NCBI GenBank assembly: GCA_012931725.1
Contig: CM022946.1
Span: 115,148,902-115,212,901, forward strand
Direction of reading: 5' to 3'
Source: Litsea cubeba
Taxonomy: Eukaryota > Streptophyta > Magnoliopsida > Laurales > Lauraceae
Length of the DNA stretch: 64,000 nucleotides
Position 1 is the stretch's first letter; each line of letters begins with the position of its first letter. Positions 10,837 through 22,664 of this stretch are shown here, piece by piece. The position numbers and the translations under genes were made by a program. Under the pieces are notes generated by a model. It saw only the letters and a list, made by a program, of their open reading frames with translations, was not told where the DNA came from and made no database searches.

Positions 10837-11064
10837 GGTCGTCTCCTTTCTTTCTCTTTTCTGATTTCCTTTGCCCTTGTCTTCGATTTCTGCTCTGCTC
10901 TTCGTCTATCTTCTCGAGATCTCTCTGGTGAGGACAACTGTAGGACGCGCCCAGATCTGTTTTTGACTCGCCCTCCTGTTTCTGTAAGTAACTTCATGCC
11001 CCTATCTGTTTTTTAGGGTTTCTACACCTTTAGGGTTTCTTTCCGCCATCTTCTTCTTTTAAAC

Positions 11065-12758
11065 ATGGGCACCCCTAGATTTCGGTTAGATACAGACGAG
11101 GGCATAGCTAGGTTTAGGGCTACTTACAACATCCCGGAGGGAGTCCGCCTCAGGCCGGCGGATCCCATCGACTATGCCACACGTGGCTGGTCCTGCGGCT
11201 GGATGCCGTTCCCTCTGATCTCCGTGATTGAGGGCGGGGTCAGATTTCCTCTGCACCCCCTGCTTAGGGCCTGCCTTAGCGTCTGGTCGATTACCCTGTG
11301 CCAGCTGATGTCTAATGGTTTCAAAGTCATCATGGGTACGGCAAAACTGAACGAGATCTTGGGGACCAACCTGGGTGTCCATGATATCGAGGACGTCTAT
11401 GATATCTGCAAGGCTGGGGGAGACAGTTATTATCTCCGGGTGAAGCAGCGCCGAAGAGGCTTCGTCCTGGCCTTGGAGGATTCCAGTAAGAATGCCGAGG
11501 AAGATCTCTTCTGTGTGTCGGGGGACTGGGAATTCGGCGTCGAAGAGGACAAGAGGATGATGGTCCCTCGCCACCTCGGGGCTGTCCCAAGTAAATACTG
11601 CTTCTTTTCTCTATTTATTTTGCTCAACCTCTATGTTGCCGAGCTGACACTTTTATTGTCTGTGGCGCAGAACTGCACGCGAGGCGACGCCGGGCTGTGA
11701 GCGAAGGCTGGAGGAAGAACGTTGGCGACCACAAGAAGGTCGAGAGGTACAAGGGGCACGAGACCAGATCGGCTTGGAAGCTGCTGGGGTATACGCCGAG
11801 GTACCATGGCCACTACAAGAGAATCGGAGCGGCTCCGGAGGACGAGCCGTAGCCTGATCATCCTCCTGTCACCTTGGCCGTGCCTTCCGGGGTTCCTTTG
11901 ATCGACCCTGCTGCGAGCCGAGCTGCGTCTGGCACTGAAGCATCCACTTCTTCTAGCTCGGGGTCGCCGAACCTAAGGGAGATAGTAGACGCCTATTCGT
12001 CCGACCAGGAGGAAGGAATGGAGGGAGGCTCAAGAGTGCCTGGTACCAAGGATCTGGCGGCCAAGTTCAGGCGCGGATCCTCTTCTTCTACGACACCATC
12101 GTCTGCCAGCACCCACGCGGCTTCGGGCTCGGGGGGTGCTGCTGCCACTTCTGCTCGTGCCCCCACACCGAGCGAGGGAGCGTTATCTGGACGAAGACTA
12201 AGAGGATCGCTGAGCTAGAGTCAGAGCTGGCCAGAACGAGGTCTGAATCGGCGGCTGAGGCGACGAGGCTGCACGGCGAAGTGCTGGCCGGGCGCGCCGA
12301 AATCGAGAACCTGAAGACAGGGAGTGCCGAGCTGAAGACGGAGAATGCTGGTCTCAAGGCTTCTCTGCTGTCCGAGGCACAGTCTTCTTTCCAGAAGGGG
12401 GTGGACCAGGCCACTGAGGAGTATGAGAAGCAGGTGGAGGAGATTACCTCCATTCTGTTCGCGGAAGGGTGCTTGGCTGCACTGAGGCGTGCAGGGATTC
12501 CCGAAGACCTCTCGGTCTATCGAAATCTGCCGAAGTACTCCGACCCAGTCCCTGAGCCGAGCTCCGCACCCTTGGGCGAGAGTGCCCCAGTCGATGCACC
12601 TGCAGCTGATCCTGTCTCGGATGGCGCTCCAACTGTTCCGTCTGCCAGTGATGCCCCAGTTGCAACCTCAGGGCGACGCTCCTTCTACCCCTCCTGCTGG
12701 TGAAGCATCAGACAAGGGCTGCGTCGTAGCCGAGACCGCTGGTTCATCAAGACGGTGA
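11065..12758 (+). pseudogene. Antisense gene of element B, Transposase_28-like with coiled coil
   Basis: It starts at ATG 11065 (MGTPRFRLDTDEG). Residues about 10-90 carry the pattern FRATYNIPEGVRLR, then GGVRFPLHPLLRACLS and QLMSNGFKVIMG. This matches the plant family annotated as Transposase_28 or putative gypsy-type transposon protein. GT at 11591 and AG at 11670 bound an 80-bp intron in phase 1. Splicing continues the frame into an Arg/Lys-rich exon (LHARRRRAVSEGWRK). Breaks: a TAG at 11850-11852, with the same frame open on to 12218; a frameshift near 12180 leads into a coiled coil (IAELESELARTRSESAAE onward) ending at 12703; possibly one more shift leads to 12758. Its molecular role is unknown. 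It opposes pol, with its 3' end facing the pol end. Confidence 0.7.
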
Positions 12759-14231
12759 TCATACTGGTGGAGTCGCCGAAGCCGCAATAACTAGGTCCTT
12801 CTTGCTTCTGCTCTTTGTAATCTTTCATTCCTATCTTTTGCATGTAATGCTTAGCTCTGTAATGTCCTTCGCTTTTAATGAAAAACAGGGCTCTTTTACT
12901 TGTGCATTTGTGCTCCATTTTCTCTATTTCCCTCTCTTTTGAGTTCGGCTCTTTTATGCTTGGGTTCGTGAAGTGTGAGCCTTGAGTTGGAAAGAGCACC
13001 GAACGATCTTCATAGATCTGTGCCGATTCTCCGTATTCTGAAGACCATAAATAGCAGTAAGTGTGGCGGTATGGCCAATGAGGAAAACGAGCGGATGGCT
13101 CCACGTGTTGCCATCGGAACCGCTGGTTAGCATTGTAAGAAGACGTGCAACCTCACGTCGGGCGTGGGAGACCTCGCCTCATAAACTCCTTGAAGATCGG
13201 GCCCTTCTGCTTCCTAAAAATAGGAGTGGCAAGCTCGCCATGGAGAGAAAAAAAGAACCAGGACACCTTAATTCATATAAACATAGGAACCTGTCTCTCT
13301 TCGTTAACCAACCTGGCAGCCATGCTTGGTAGAACCTTAGGAACCTTTGACCCGGGTGGAACCCTTGCGCCACAGGATGGCTTCCTCCGGGAGGGACAGT
13401 CTGTCATAGTCTGCGCGCTCTCTGAAGATGACCCTCGTGGACTACGCGCTTTCTGAACGCGGGTTTACGGCCAACCCTCTCCGATGCGGCTGCATGGGAA
13501 TCTTTGCAGCCGTGGGTTGGTGGCTCCCCGTGCGTTTGGGGGTCTTGTTTTCATCCCAAAGGGCCTTGCGTGGAATCATTGCGCAGGTCTTCTTGTGGGA
13601 TATCAAGACCTCCGAGCGGTGGGCAGGATCGAGAGGTCCTCGGACCGAGGGGGCTCTTTTTTGCAAACTTTGGTCTAACCCACCAAAGGGTATTGTAGAG
13701 CTCTGTGAGATTCAGAGTCCCCCAAAGTCTCCGAACACTGGACCGGCGAGGATCAGAGTCTTCAAGCTTCCAATCTAGAGGGCGTTGAAGAGCTCAGGAC
13801 GCTGAAGACCGGACTAAAGAGTTAGTGAAAATCAGAGTCTCCCAGTCTTCATTTCTTTTTCTGTTTTTAAAGGACCGCGAGCCTCCTTACTGTACTTCAC
13901 TTTCTTTTCTGTAATCCTTGTAATGATGTAATTACAATAAATAAAAAGAACAAGCTTTCTGATCATATGATCTGTGTACAGTACTTTCTTTTTTTTTTTT
14001 TTTCTTGTACTGTTTTGCTGTACTTGTATTTTTGTGCTGCTTTTCTGCACTTCAGTGCTTACACTGCTCTTTTTCTTTCGAAGACTGTCATTGGCCGAAA
14101 TGGATCGCCATTGGCCGAGACGGTCTGTCGTTTGTCGAGACGAACCCAGAGTCTCTAGGGTCTCGGCTGCGCGAGCCTGAGTTCGAGAACGATCTCGAGG
14201 GGTGTATGAACCCGGATTTTAGGAAGCGACT
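12759..14231. other. Intergenic part of element B, no gene seen
   Basis: Just after the antisense gene, TTTTAATGAAAAACAGGG (12869-12887) and other T-rich stretches could serve as a 3' end. Around 13000-13800 the sequence is GC-balanced with short open frames on both strands but none I recognise. AATAAATAAA-like sequence at 13936 and a T-run at 13986-14004 follow. Nothing further can be supported. Confidence 0.5.
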
Positions 14232-14695
14232 GGATGTATGAATCCGAAGCCTTTTCCAGGGTCAGGAACCCAAACTTTAGGAAACGACAGGATGTATGAA
14301 TCCGAAGCCTTTTCCAGGGTCAGGGACCCAAACTTTAGGAAACGATCGGATGTATGAATCCGAAGCCTTTTCCAGGGTCAGGGACCTAAACTTTAGGAAA
14401 CGGCGGGATGTATGAATCCGAAGCCTTTTCCAGGGTCAGGGACCCAAACTTTAGGAAACGACCGGATGTATGAATCCGAAGCCTTTTCCAGGGTCAGGGA
14501 CCCAAACTTTAGGAAACGACCTGATGTATGAATCCGAAGCCTTTTCCAGGGTCAGGGACCCAAACTTTAGGAAACGACCGGATGTATGAATCTGAAGCCG
14601 TTTCCAGGGTCAGGGACCCAAAATTTAGGAAGCGACTGGATGTATGAATCCGAAGTCTCTTCCAGGGTCAGGGACCCAGAACTGCCGAACTCAGA
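14232..14695. repeat. 58-bp tandem repeat, eight copies, in element B
   Basis: The unit starts GGATGTATGAATCCGAAGCC, continues with TTTTCCAGGGTCAGGGACCC and ends AAACTTTAGGAAACGACC. Starts are at 14232, 14290, 14348, 14406, 14464, 14522, 14580 and 14638, so the period is exactly 58 bp. Copies differ by only a few bases except the last. It lies just after the end of the integrase remnant. Confidence 0.97.
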
Positions 14696-16800
14696 CTAGG
14701 TGAGATGACACAGATTGATGACAGGGAAAGCGCTGCTTCTAGACGCTCGTCCTGCTAAATCCAGCTCCATCGCCAGGTTTGTCTCGTTTCGGCCCTCGTC
14801 GACCAACTCTGTCCTCAGGGTGGGGAGGCCAATTTCTAAGGGAATGACCGCTTCCATCCCATAGGCCAAAGAGAAAGGTGTCGCCGAGGTGGATCGCCTT
14901 GGGAGTCGTTCTGTATGTAGGGCCACCAGTAACCCTGGCTTATAGCCCTGTAGGCCAATGATCGACCTCCGATGTGACTGCCACAGATTCCTTCATGGAT
15001 CTCATGCAGAAAGTTGTCCACCTTGCTCGGATGGACGCATTGGAGGTAGGGACCCATGAAGGATTTTCTGTAGAGTTTGCCTTCGGGAGATAACCAGAAT
15101 CGAGCTGTCTTGAGCCTGATTTGGTGGGCTTCAGTCTTGTCTTCGGGGAGCTGGTCGTCCTTTAGGTAAGAGATGATTGGATCCATCCAGCTCGGGCCGA
15201 GATCAGCACAAAGGATTTGCCGAGGTGAGTGGAGCTCTAGGCTTGATCTTGATATCGATCCAACCTCGGCAGTCCTTTTCTTTCCTGCTTCGACAGCAGA
15301 GGCCAGGTTTGCAAGCGCATCAGCGTGCGTGTTGGTATCTCTAGAGATCTGCCTGACCTCAGCTGTTTGGAAATGAGAGAGTAGTTTCTTCGCAAGGGCT
15401 AAGTAGGCCGCCATCCTGTCGTCCCTGGCCTAGTAGTCTTCAGCGAGCTGGCTAGTACCAGTTGCGAATCGCTGAAGATCACCAGTTGCTGGGCTCCTAG
15501 GATTCGGGCGCTGTTCAGCCCCGCTATCAGAGCTTCATATTCCGCTTCATTGTTTGTTGCTTTGAAGTCCAAGGTGAAGGCTTGCTCTATGACCAGTCCT
15601 TCTGGCGATTGGAGGACTATGCCGATGCCAGCTCTCTTGGAGGTGGACGAACCGTCAACAAAGACCTTCCATTCCATGGCGGGAGCTCGTTCGACCTCGG
15701 TAACTTCTGGCTCATGCCCTATGTGCCCCAGTTCCGTGCCGGGCTGGGTCGGAGCCGGGCTCGGCGAGACGAACTCGACAATGAAGTCTGCCAGAATTTG
15801 GGCTTTGATCACAGTCCTGGGGATGGTACTGAATGTCATACTGCCCTAGTTCGACTGCCCATTTTGAGATTCACCTTGAAAAGTCAGCTTTTTTGAATTT
15901 AGAACGGAGTGGATGCTCCGTGATCACCACAATGATGTGGGATTGGAAATAATGGGAGAGCTTGCGGGAGGCGCTGACGAGTGCCAGTGCGAGCTTCTCC
16001 AGCAAATGGTATCTGGTCTCGGCATCAAGCAGGATCTTGCTTGTATAGTAAATTGGCTTTTGGACTCTTTCGTCCTCTCTGATGAGGACGGAGCTCACCG
16101 CATGATCCGAGACCGCAAGATATAGATACAAAATCTCCCCCTGAGTTGGGTAGAGAGTAAGGGTGGTGAAGAAAAATAAGTTTTGAGTGCTGCCAACGCT
16201 TGGTCGCACTCAGGGGTCCATTGGAATTTTAAAAATTGTCTCAGAAGCTGAAAGAAAGGCCGGCACTTATCTGATGATCTGCTGATGAAGTGATTGAGTG
16301 CTGCAGGCATGCCTGTAAGCTTCTGGACCTTCTTTTAGTAGATGGGCTCTGGATGCCCAAGATTGCAATAATCTAGTTTGGGTTAGTCTCTATTCCCCTT
16401 CGCGTTACCAGGCTTCCGAGGAACTTTCCAGAAGCCACGCCGAAGGCGCACTTGGAAGCATTTAGCTTGAGCTTGAACGCGTGAAGGATGCTGAGCATTG
16501 GGCCAGATCCGCCAGATGGTCGCTGGAGTGCTTGGACTTGACGACCACGTCGTCAATGTAGACTTCCATTATCTTGCCGAGCTGAGCCTGGATACATCTT
16601 TGTCACAAGGCGCTGATATGTTGCCCCCGTGTTCTTTAGCCCGAAGGGCATCCCCTTGTAGCAGTAAGTGCCAGCGAGGGGATACACACGGCGTGGCTCC
16701 TCCACTGTCGCAAGCTTTTGCCTTTGAAGAGGGCGTTCACGTCGAACGCTTCGTCCCGTTGGGAGGCACAACTTCATCGTAGAGCATGAGGTTTCAATTC
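14696..16800 (-). pseudogene. Element B pol remnant (RT end, two RNase H regions, broken integrase)
   Basis: On the minus strand: reverse transcriptase from YKGMPFGLKNTGATYQR (16777-16553), connection and first RNase H (16310-15871, with ETRYHLLEKLALALVSA and ITEHPLRS), the second, archaeal-type RNase H with VFVDGSSTSKRAGIG and NNEAEYEALIAGL (15839-15399), then its ADALANLAS end and integrase zinc finger start (15414-14836). After GYWWPYIQNDS the frame jumps to TPFSLAYGMEAVIPLEIG (14926-14696), so the integrase DDE core is deleted. Several frameshifts and stops occur. The catalytic YVDD region of RT is lost to a frameshift near 16555. The piece shares the Tat double-RNase H arrangement with A but is a different lineage. 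Confidence 0.85.
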
Positions 16801-17015
16801 CCTCTGGAAGGGAATCTCGACGAAGGGTCGCTAGCCTACGCGCTCCTCGCCTGCAGATGCGCCATGGACCAGTTCCGGACCGTCCCTGAGAGGGACGTCC
16901 GTCGACGGGCCCGGACGCTCGAGTCTTGCTCTCAGGGACTCTCCGCCCTTCTTAAGCTTTCGGATGCATGGTTTTCTGGGAAGATTGAGAAGGTTGGGAA
17001 GGTTCGGATAGTACT
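16801..17015 (-). other. Short leader of element B, gag and protease absent
   Basis: Only about 215 bp separates the PBS from the reverse transcriptase remnant. No gag or protease motif is present. A deletion of several kb compared with complete Tat elements is inferred. Confidence 0.6.
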
Positions 17016-17033
17016 TTCCCACAGACGGCGCCA
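17016..17033 (-). other. Primer-binding site of element B
   Basis: The minus strand reads TGGCGCCGTCTGTGGGAA, two bases inside the 5' LTR end. TGGCGCCG is complementary to a tRNA 3' end CGGCGCCA. The same sequence type is common in Tat elements. I do not assign the tRNA with certainty. Confidence 0.85.
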
Positions 17034-17035
17034 AT

Positions 17036-17908
17036 TGTAGGTGCAGAAAAATATGACCCACAATAATCGGGGTGCCTTACAGGACTTATCCAAATAAGAA
17101 GCTAACCTGCTGCCTAGAAGCCTGAAAGGGAAGAACAAATGGTCAGAGGACCCTGGCCTGAGCGGCGCAAGGCCCTCCGATGCCTATGTCCATAAGTGAA
17201 CTGGAACAAAGGAAGGAGAGGGAGAAGAGAGGCAGAGTAACGACTCTCAAAGTATGGGTTGTGTACCTTGCATGTGAAATGGGGTTCTATTTATAGAGAA
17301 CTTGGATGATATTTTTGGCGTGGGTCCCGTGATTTGATAGGGATGTCATCATCTGCCCACAAAGCAATAAATGCGGTCCATTCCAGCCTACTTTGCATTT
17401 AATGCGAGTCGGATCAGCCCACATCGCATTTAATATGCGTCATGTTGGGCCAGATCCTGTTGGACGCCTTTGGCGGTAGAGGTACCATCGGATCCACCCT
17501 CGGGCCTTGCCCTGATTTGACTTCAGCCGCTGGATGCCGCCCTGTCAGTGATCTGCCGAAGATTGTGGACGGCTGGATGTCGCATCTATCTCATTGGCTC
17601 GCGCCCCTATTCCTCCACGTGTCTGATGGCATGGCGGGCGAAGGATACGAGTGGGGACTCTCTCTTGCTTCAGCTTTCGTCCCGGCTACTTTGGCCGAGG
17701 TCAAGCTTTTAGCCGAGGTGGGCACCTGGGTAGCCGAGCTCGGCACTAGCGGCCAGGACCTGCCTGACTTCGGCTGAGGCTTCTGTCCTGGTAGCCGAGG
17801 TGAGTCTGGTGCCACGTGGGTGGCACGCGGATGGCACGTGAGAATGCTTAGTCTCATTTGATGGCCGTGATTAGCGTAATCCTAGAGCTTTGAAAATCTT
17901 CCCACACA
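17036..17908 (-). repeat. 5' LTR of element B
   Basis: The plus strand begins TGTAGGTGCAG and ends CCCACACA, followed by the duplication ATCAC (17909-17913). A minus-strand TATA box lies at 17286-17299. It matches 9671-10555 nearly throughout. Confidence 0.95.
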
Positions 17909-20900
17909 ATCACGTTACAGGAAGCTCTGATAGGAGACGTTGCCTGATCGGAGTCAGACTCATCCTCGGATGTAAAAGGATCGTCTATCCAGCAATTTTC
18001 TCCATCTTCAGAAGTTAAGGGAGGATGTACCTGATGGTATTCAGGGAGTTCAGGCTCTGGACTGCGAGGAAGCTCGTTGACGCGATCTTGCTCTTGTTCT
18101 AGAGCGAGACGCTGCAAGATCCTTGCATATTCTTCAAGATCAGGCATGGGAGCCAAATCTTCTTCTTCATCAACTCTTTGTGGCTCGACATAGTTGATTT
18201 CCACTGGAGCAATGACGGGTGCTGTGTTAGCAGCATTTTCTTGTATAGCCTCTTGGTGTTGGTCTTCATCATCATACCAAGATCCTTGTGGCTGTAGGGG
18301 GTTATACCAGATTACTGGCATAAGATGAGTCTCAGGAACCCATTCTTCATCGGAGAGATATTCTCCCGTTTCAAGGGACTCCTCCCACTCGTTGGTGTAG
18401 TTGGACTCGAATCCATAATCGGTGTCACTGGACTCGTATCCATCAATAGAGAATCCAACTACCGAATTGCAAGAGTATGATGCCCCCTGCGTGGCTTCTT
18501 TGAATTGAGGTGGCATGAAATCACTGAGAGTGAATTTCTTACCCCCTTCGAAGTCTCTGGAAGGGAAGTTTTTGTTGCCTCCAGTGAATCGGTAGAGGAA
18601 GCCTCTACCTTTTCTTGGACTTCTTATTTTGGCTGGGTCTTCTCTTGCCGTTTGAGTTTGAGGAGATGTTTCCTAGCCTGCCTTCGCTGTTGAGCTGTAG
18701 GCTTTATTTTCACGATCGCCCAGTTTTCATCTTCTAGGAGATCGGGATGTACCCATATAGGTTGTCCGTCTGGTGTCGGGTAAGGAACCAGTTCTTCGGA
18801 CGCTTGGATTGTGTTTATCACCTTGAAGGAAGCAGTGATCTTCTTCTTTGGTGATTTTGATGCTTGTCCACATGTCACCATGTTGACGGAGGCAGACCCA
18901 TAGTTTTTGTCAAAGGTGATGACTCCGTTTTCCACATCTCGCTTTCTTTTCTTCCATCAACGAAGCATTGATTGAGAGGAATGCGAGATCATCTGGTGGT
19001 ATGGACAGTACCGAGGATCATTGGTTTTGCCAACATCACCCGGCCTTTTGGGTTCAGTCAAGGTGAGCTTGCCGTTTGCCACGAGAGCCCAGAAGATTTC
19101 ATCAACAATCTTCATCGAACGGGTATTTCTTTCACTCGCTCTTTGAAGGCATCAGAGAGTTCGGGTCTCTTACCAGCAGCTTTGTTTTTAGCTTTCTTTG
19201 GTGGCTGAGGAGCTCACTTGGTTTGCACATTGAGGACATCTTTTTTCTTTATTTTTGAGGTTACAATGGCGGTTGGTTCTTTTCTTGATGATTTATGACT
19301 GTTGAGGTCTTTAATCACCGTTTTAACTTCCATGGAAGCTTCCAGGAGTTCTCCCAGGTTCTTTAATTTGTTGCCGATGATCATGGAGTGGATTCCAGCT
19401 CTTTTTTTTTTTCGGCAGATGTCGACTAGCGACGCTTATGGCAATACATCATAGCTTTTGTATGCCATTGCTTTCCACTTGTGAATGAAGTCATATGTTG
19501 ACTCATTCTCCCCCTATTTTAGGCTGCACAACTGAGCCATGGTAGCGGGATGATCCTCAACCTTTGAAGTGAGTCAGGAAGCGTCTCTAGCATGGCCCGA
19601 ATTTTGGATCGAGTCCTATGCGACAAGTGGAGTACCCGAATCAAAGGCGCATATCTTCTAGGGTACTTGCAAAGAGGCGAATCTTGAGTGCATCTTGATC
19701 CGCGATGATCTCCCGTCAAGATCTTGAAGTGGATGACGTTCTGTCTGGCTTGACCCGTTTCTCCGTATATGTTTGGAGAGTAGGATGCTTGAATTTTATA
19801 GGGAATGGGACCCGGGTCCATCCATAAGGGAGATGGTGGCTTGATCCCATGCTCCTTGAGTATATCCTCGTCTTTTATTTTTGTGAGGATACTGTCTATG
19901 TCCTTTTTGGTAAGTGCGCATGACTCATTTTCTTCTCCATTTACCTCATCGTCTTGATGATTCGGAGGAGGTTCATTGTTCGCCTGATTTTGGAAGGCGA
20001 GGAGAAGGTTTTTCATCAGAGTTTCAATCCTCTGCTGGCCTTGTTCCAACTGCTGGATGCGTTTGATCGCATCATCTTGAGGTGGATTGCGGGGTGGTGG
20101 CTCAGGATTTGTAGCCAGGACGTTCATCCCTCGAGATTCGAATGAAGAAATCGTCCTTGTGACTGAGCTGGGGCTCATTCTTTTTGATGAAGAGCTTGAG
20201 GAATCTACCGTCCTTTGCTTGAAGGAGCAGGGGATTCTTCTGAGTATCTTCTTATCTTAGAGACGCTGCGGGTCACCGGACGTCGGACATGAATTTTTGT
20301 TGCTGACTTTTGGTGTCTTCTGGTTTTTCCAACCATATGGACAGCAGCAACTTGGTTAGGTCTTTCTTTTTCGACCCATTTGTGAGAGACTTGAAGCGTA
20401 GGAGGCTGGCACCTTTGCTTCTCTATTCTCTTTTATCGATACGACGCGCGGTGGCATATACGACAAGCAATTTGAGCTTCGGTCAGCTCTGGCTGGGCTT
20501 TGACAATGAAGGATATGCTCCCTCAAGCGTAGCAGCCGAGCCTGCCTTTTTGTAGCTGGGCAAGGACAGGATACGGACCCGGTCCATCGCCTATTGCAGC
20601 AAAGCTTTGAATTTTTCGTGTTCGGTCCCTGTAGATATGAAGGGTCGAACCGAAGGATTGTAGGACTTAGAAGGTGCTTGCAGAGGCCTTGTGATGCATG
20701 ATCTGATTTTGGGCTTGTAAGAACAAGCCGGCTCATGCTGGGTTGACTTGGGAGTCAGGTTGGAGATGGGTCTCTCCTCTTCATGTAGGCAAGAGGGTAG
20801 AACTGGTTCTCCTTGAGTGGGGCCAGGTATGCTGGCTTGGTGGATGTTTGGGACCTTCTTTGTTTTGGTGAAGGTCTTGGGGACTAAGTCTTGGGATAGA

Positions 20901-21228
20901 CCTGGTCGTTTGCGGGTCGAGGCTTCGTGGGGGTGCCACGGGCTTCGGGCCTTTTGGTGCCCGCCTTTGGTGTCATGGTAGCGACACGTTGAGAGGCGGC
21001 CTTCTGCTTCTTGGAAGGAGCAGTTTGTTCTTCAGGAAGTGGGAATGGTCCCAGCATCCCAAAGACGATAGTCCGGGGAGTCGAGGTCGACCCGGAGTTC
21101 AGAGAGTTGTCGAGGGAGTTGATGCTTCGGCAGCTGATGGGGCGCTTGTAGGTGCGCGCGGTTTGCTTCTGTTGAAGCATGAGCTGGTGCTTGTTCTCAT
21201 CGAAAGTAATGGTAAGCGATGCTGCCAT
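17909..21228 (-). pseudogene. Gag of element E (N-terminal and central part)
   Basis: The start ATG is at 21228 (MAASLTITFDENKHQLM), the same as in A. Open pieces follow in order: 21228-20884 basic N-terminus, 20736-20356, 20178-19519 (capsid entry region, QQRIETLMKNLLLAFQNQ), 18935-18624 (after the knuckle) and 18516-17914 (acidic tail). The capsid block around 19750-19500 and the knuckle near 18980 are frameshifted. At 17914 the frame is cut by B and resumes at 9665. A is the better reference for this protein. Confidence 0.85.
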
Positions 21229-22664
21229 TGTTAGTTTTTCGAAAAATTTCTAAACAAGACCACATCCATTAGTAATCACAAGAATATAATGATCATAAAT
21301 GGGAAGTTCTATGGCTTTGTCTTTTCAAATTGCTCGAGGGATATGACCCAAGCAATATGAAGAAGGCAAAAGGCCATACAGTGTACAATTGCTCTGATCG
21401 CAGGTATGGTAAGCCCAGATTGAGCGTTCCAATGACTGCAAGACACAAATGATTGGAGACCGCATCCATGAGATGAGATTCTCTGTTTTGAAAGGTCAAG
21501 ATTGGATTCATCAAAGAGAGCAAATGGTATTCCGATCCAAATACGGTCTCAGCGATTTCCACGAGCGCCAGTACTCAGAAGGAAATGAACCATAATTTCT
21601 CGGATCTGAATCCAAAAAATGACGAGTTTTTTTTTTTTAAAGGCCAATATCGAGTTCATCAAAGAGAGCAAAAGGCATTCCAATCTAAACACGGGCTCAA
21701 CGATTTCCGCGAGCGCCAGTGCTCAGAAAGGAGGAGACTAAAATTTCTCCAATATGAACCGAAAAATTACGGAAGTTTTTTTTTTGAAAAAATCTTTTTT
21801 TTGAAGATTTTTTTTTAAAAAAATATTTTTTTAATTAATTAATTAATTTTTTTTTAAAGATTTTTTTTGAAAAATCTTTATTTTTTTTTATTTTAAAATT
21901 TTTATTTTAAAAAGTTTTTATTTAAAAGACGAGAGAGTACACATAGGCCTCGTAACCCGATCTTATGAAATCTCGATTGATAGAATTGCCCCAGGTAAGG
22001 GTAGGTTTACTTAATGAACCCGTTTAGAGGACCCTTGCCCAGAACAGTTAAGCTATCTCCACACTCTGGACAAGGCTTTTCTTGAATCAACCGTGATCAA
22101 AGAACGCAGTTGGTTTAACCTTAGTGGTCTATGTCTTTTTTTTAGATCCCAAATAGACTCATCGAAGAGAAACGATGGCCAAATCCTTAGTCGAACAGGC
22201 TCAACATTTCTGCAAGCACGCTGAACGATAGGAGAGGATCAAGGTTTCTCAAAATTCTGAATCTAAAATGAGAAATCTAATTTTTTTTGTTTTTTATTTT
22301 TAGATCTTTAATGAACTAATCGAAGAGAAACGATGGCTCAAGACCTTAGTGGAATAGGCTCAACATTTCTGCAAGCACGATGAACGATAGGAAAGGATCA
22401 AGGTTTCTCAATTTTGAATCCAAACTGAAAAATCTAATTTTTTTTTAAAAGAGAAAGAGTGGAAATAAATTCGAAGAATTAGAAATTTCCAAAAAATCTC
22501 ATCTCATTTTTTTTAGATGCGGAATCCAACATAGGCCACCAATTAGAAAGTAGCCAAGGAGTCGAGAAAAGAAGTATGAGCATAGAGCAAAAGATATGAT
22601 ATACAAATATTTCATTTCTAGCATCTTGTTCTCAAATGAACGAGTCCCACTGGGTGTGCCAGCT
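21229..22664 (-). other. Leader (5' untranslated region) of element E
   Basis: No gene. It carries diverged units of roughly 125-150 bp with the shared core TCATC(A/G)AAGAGA..GAGCGCCAGT..CTCAGAA (about 21475-21760 and again, more diverged, 22150-22440), a very T-rich stretch at 21775-21915, and the PBS next to the LTR (minus-strand TGGCACACCCAGTGGGACTC, decayed relative to A). Confidence 0.7.

Larger units (their letters stand above)
9671..17908 (-). mobile_element. Element B: defective Tat-type Ty3/gypsy with antisense gene
   Basis: LTRs at 9671-10555 and 17036-17908 are alike, end TG..CA and are flanked by ATCAC. On the minus strand the 5' LTR is on the right. The primer-binding site lies at 17016-17033 and the polypurine tract at 10556-10567. 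The internal 6.5 kb holds only part of pol (RT end, RNase H, broken integrase), a 58-bp tandem array, and a plus-strand antisense gene. Gag, protease and most of reverse transcriptase are missing, so B needed help in trans or was deleted after insertion. The LTRs stay similar in sequence and length (885 and 873 bp), so the insertion is later than E's decay. Confidence 0.93.

Noticed and set aside
13063..13778. Overlapping plus-strand frames between B's antisense gene and the 58-bp array
   Set aside because: Short frames in several phases with no motif, start context or conservation to judge by; left as unassigned.
14232..14695. CRISPR-like regular repeats
   Set aside because: The units abut with no variable spacers and the context is a plant retrotransposon; it is a simple 58-bp tandem array.
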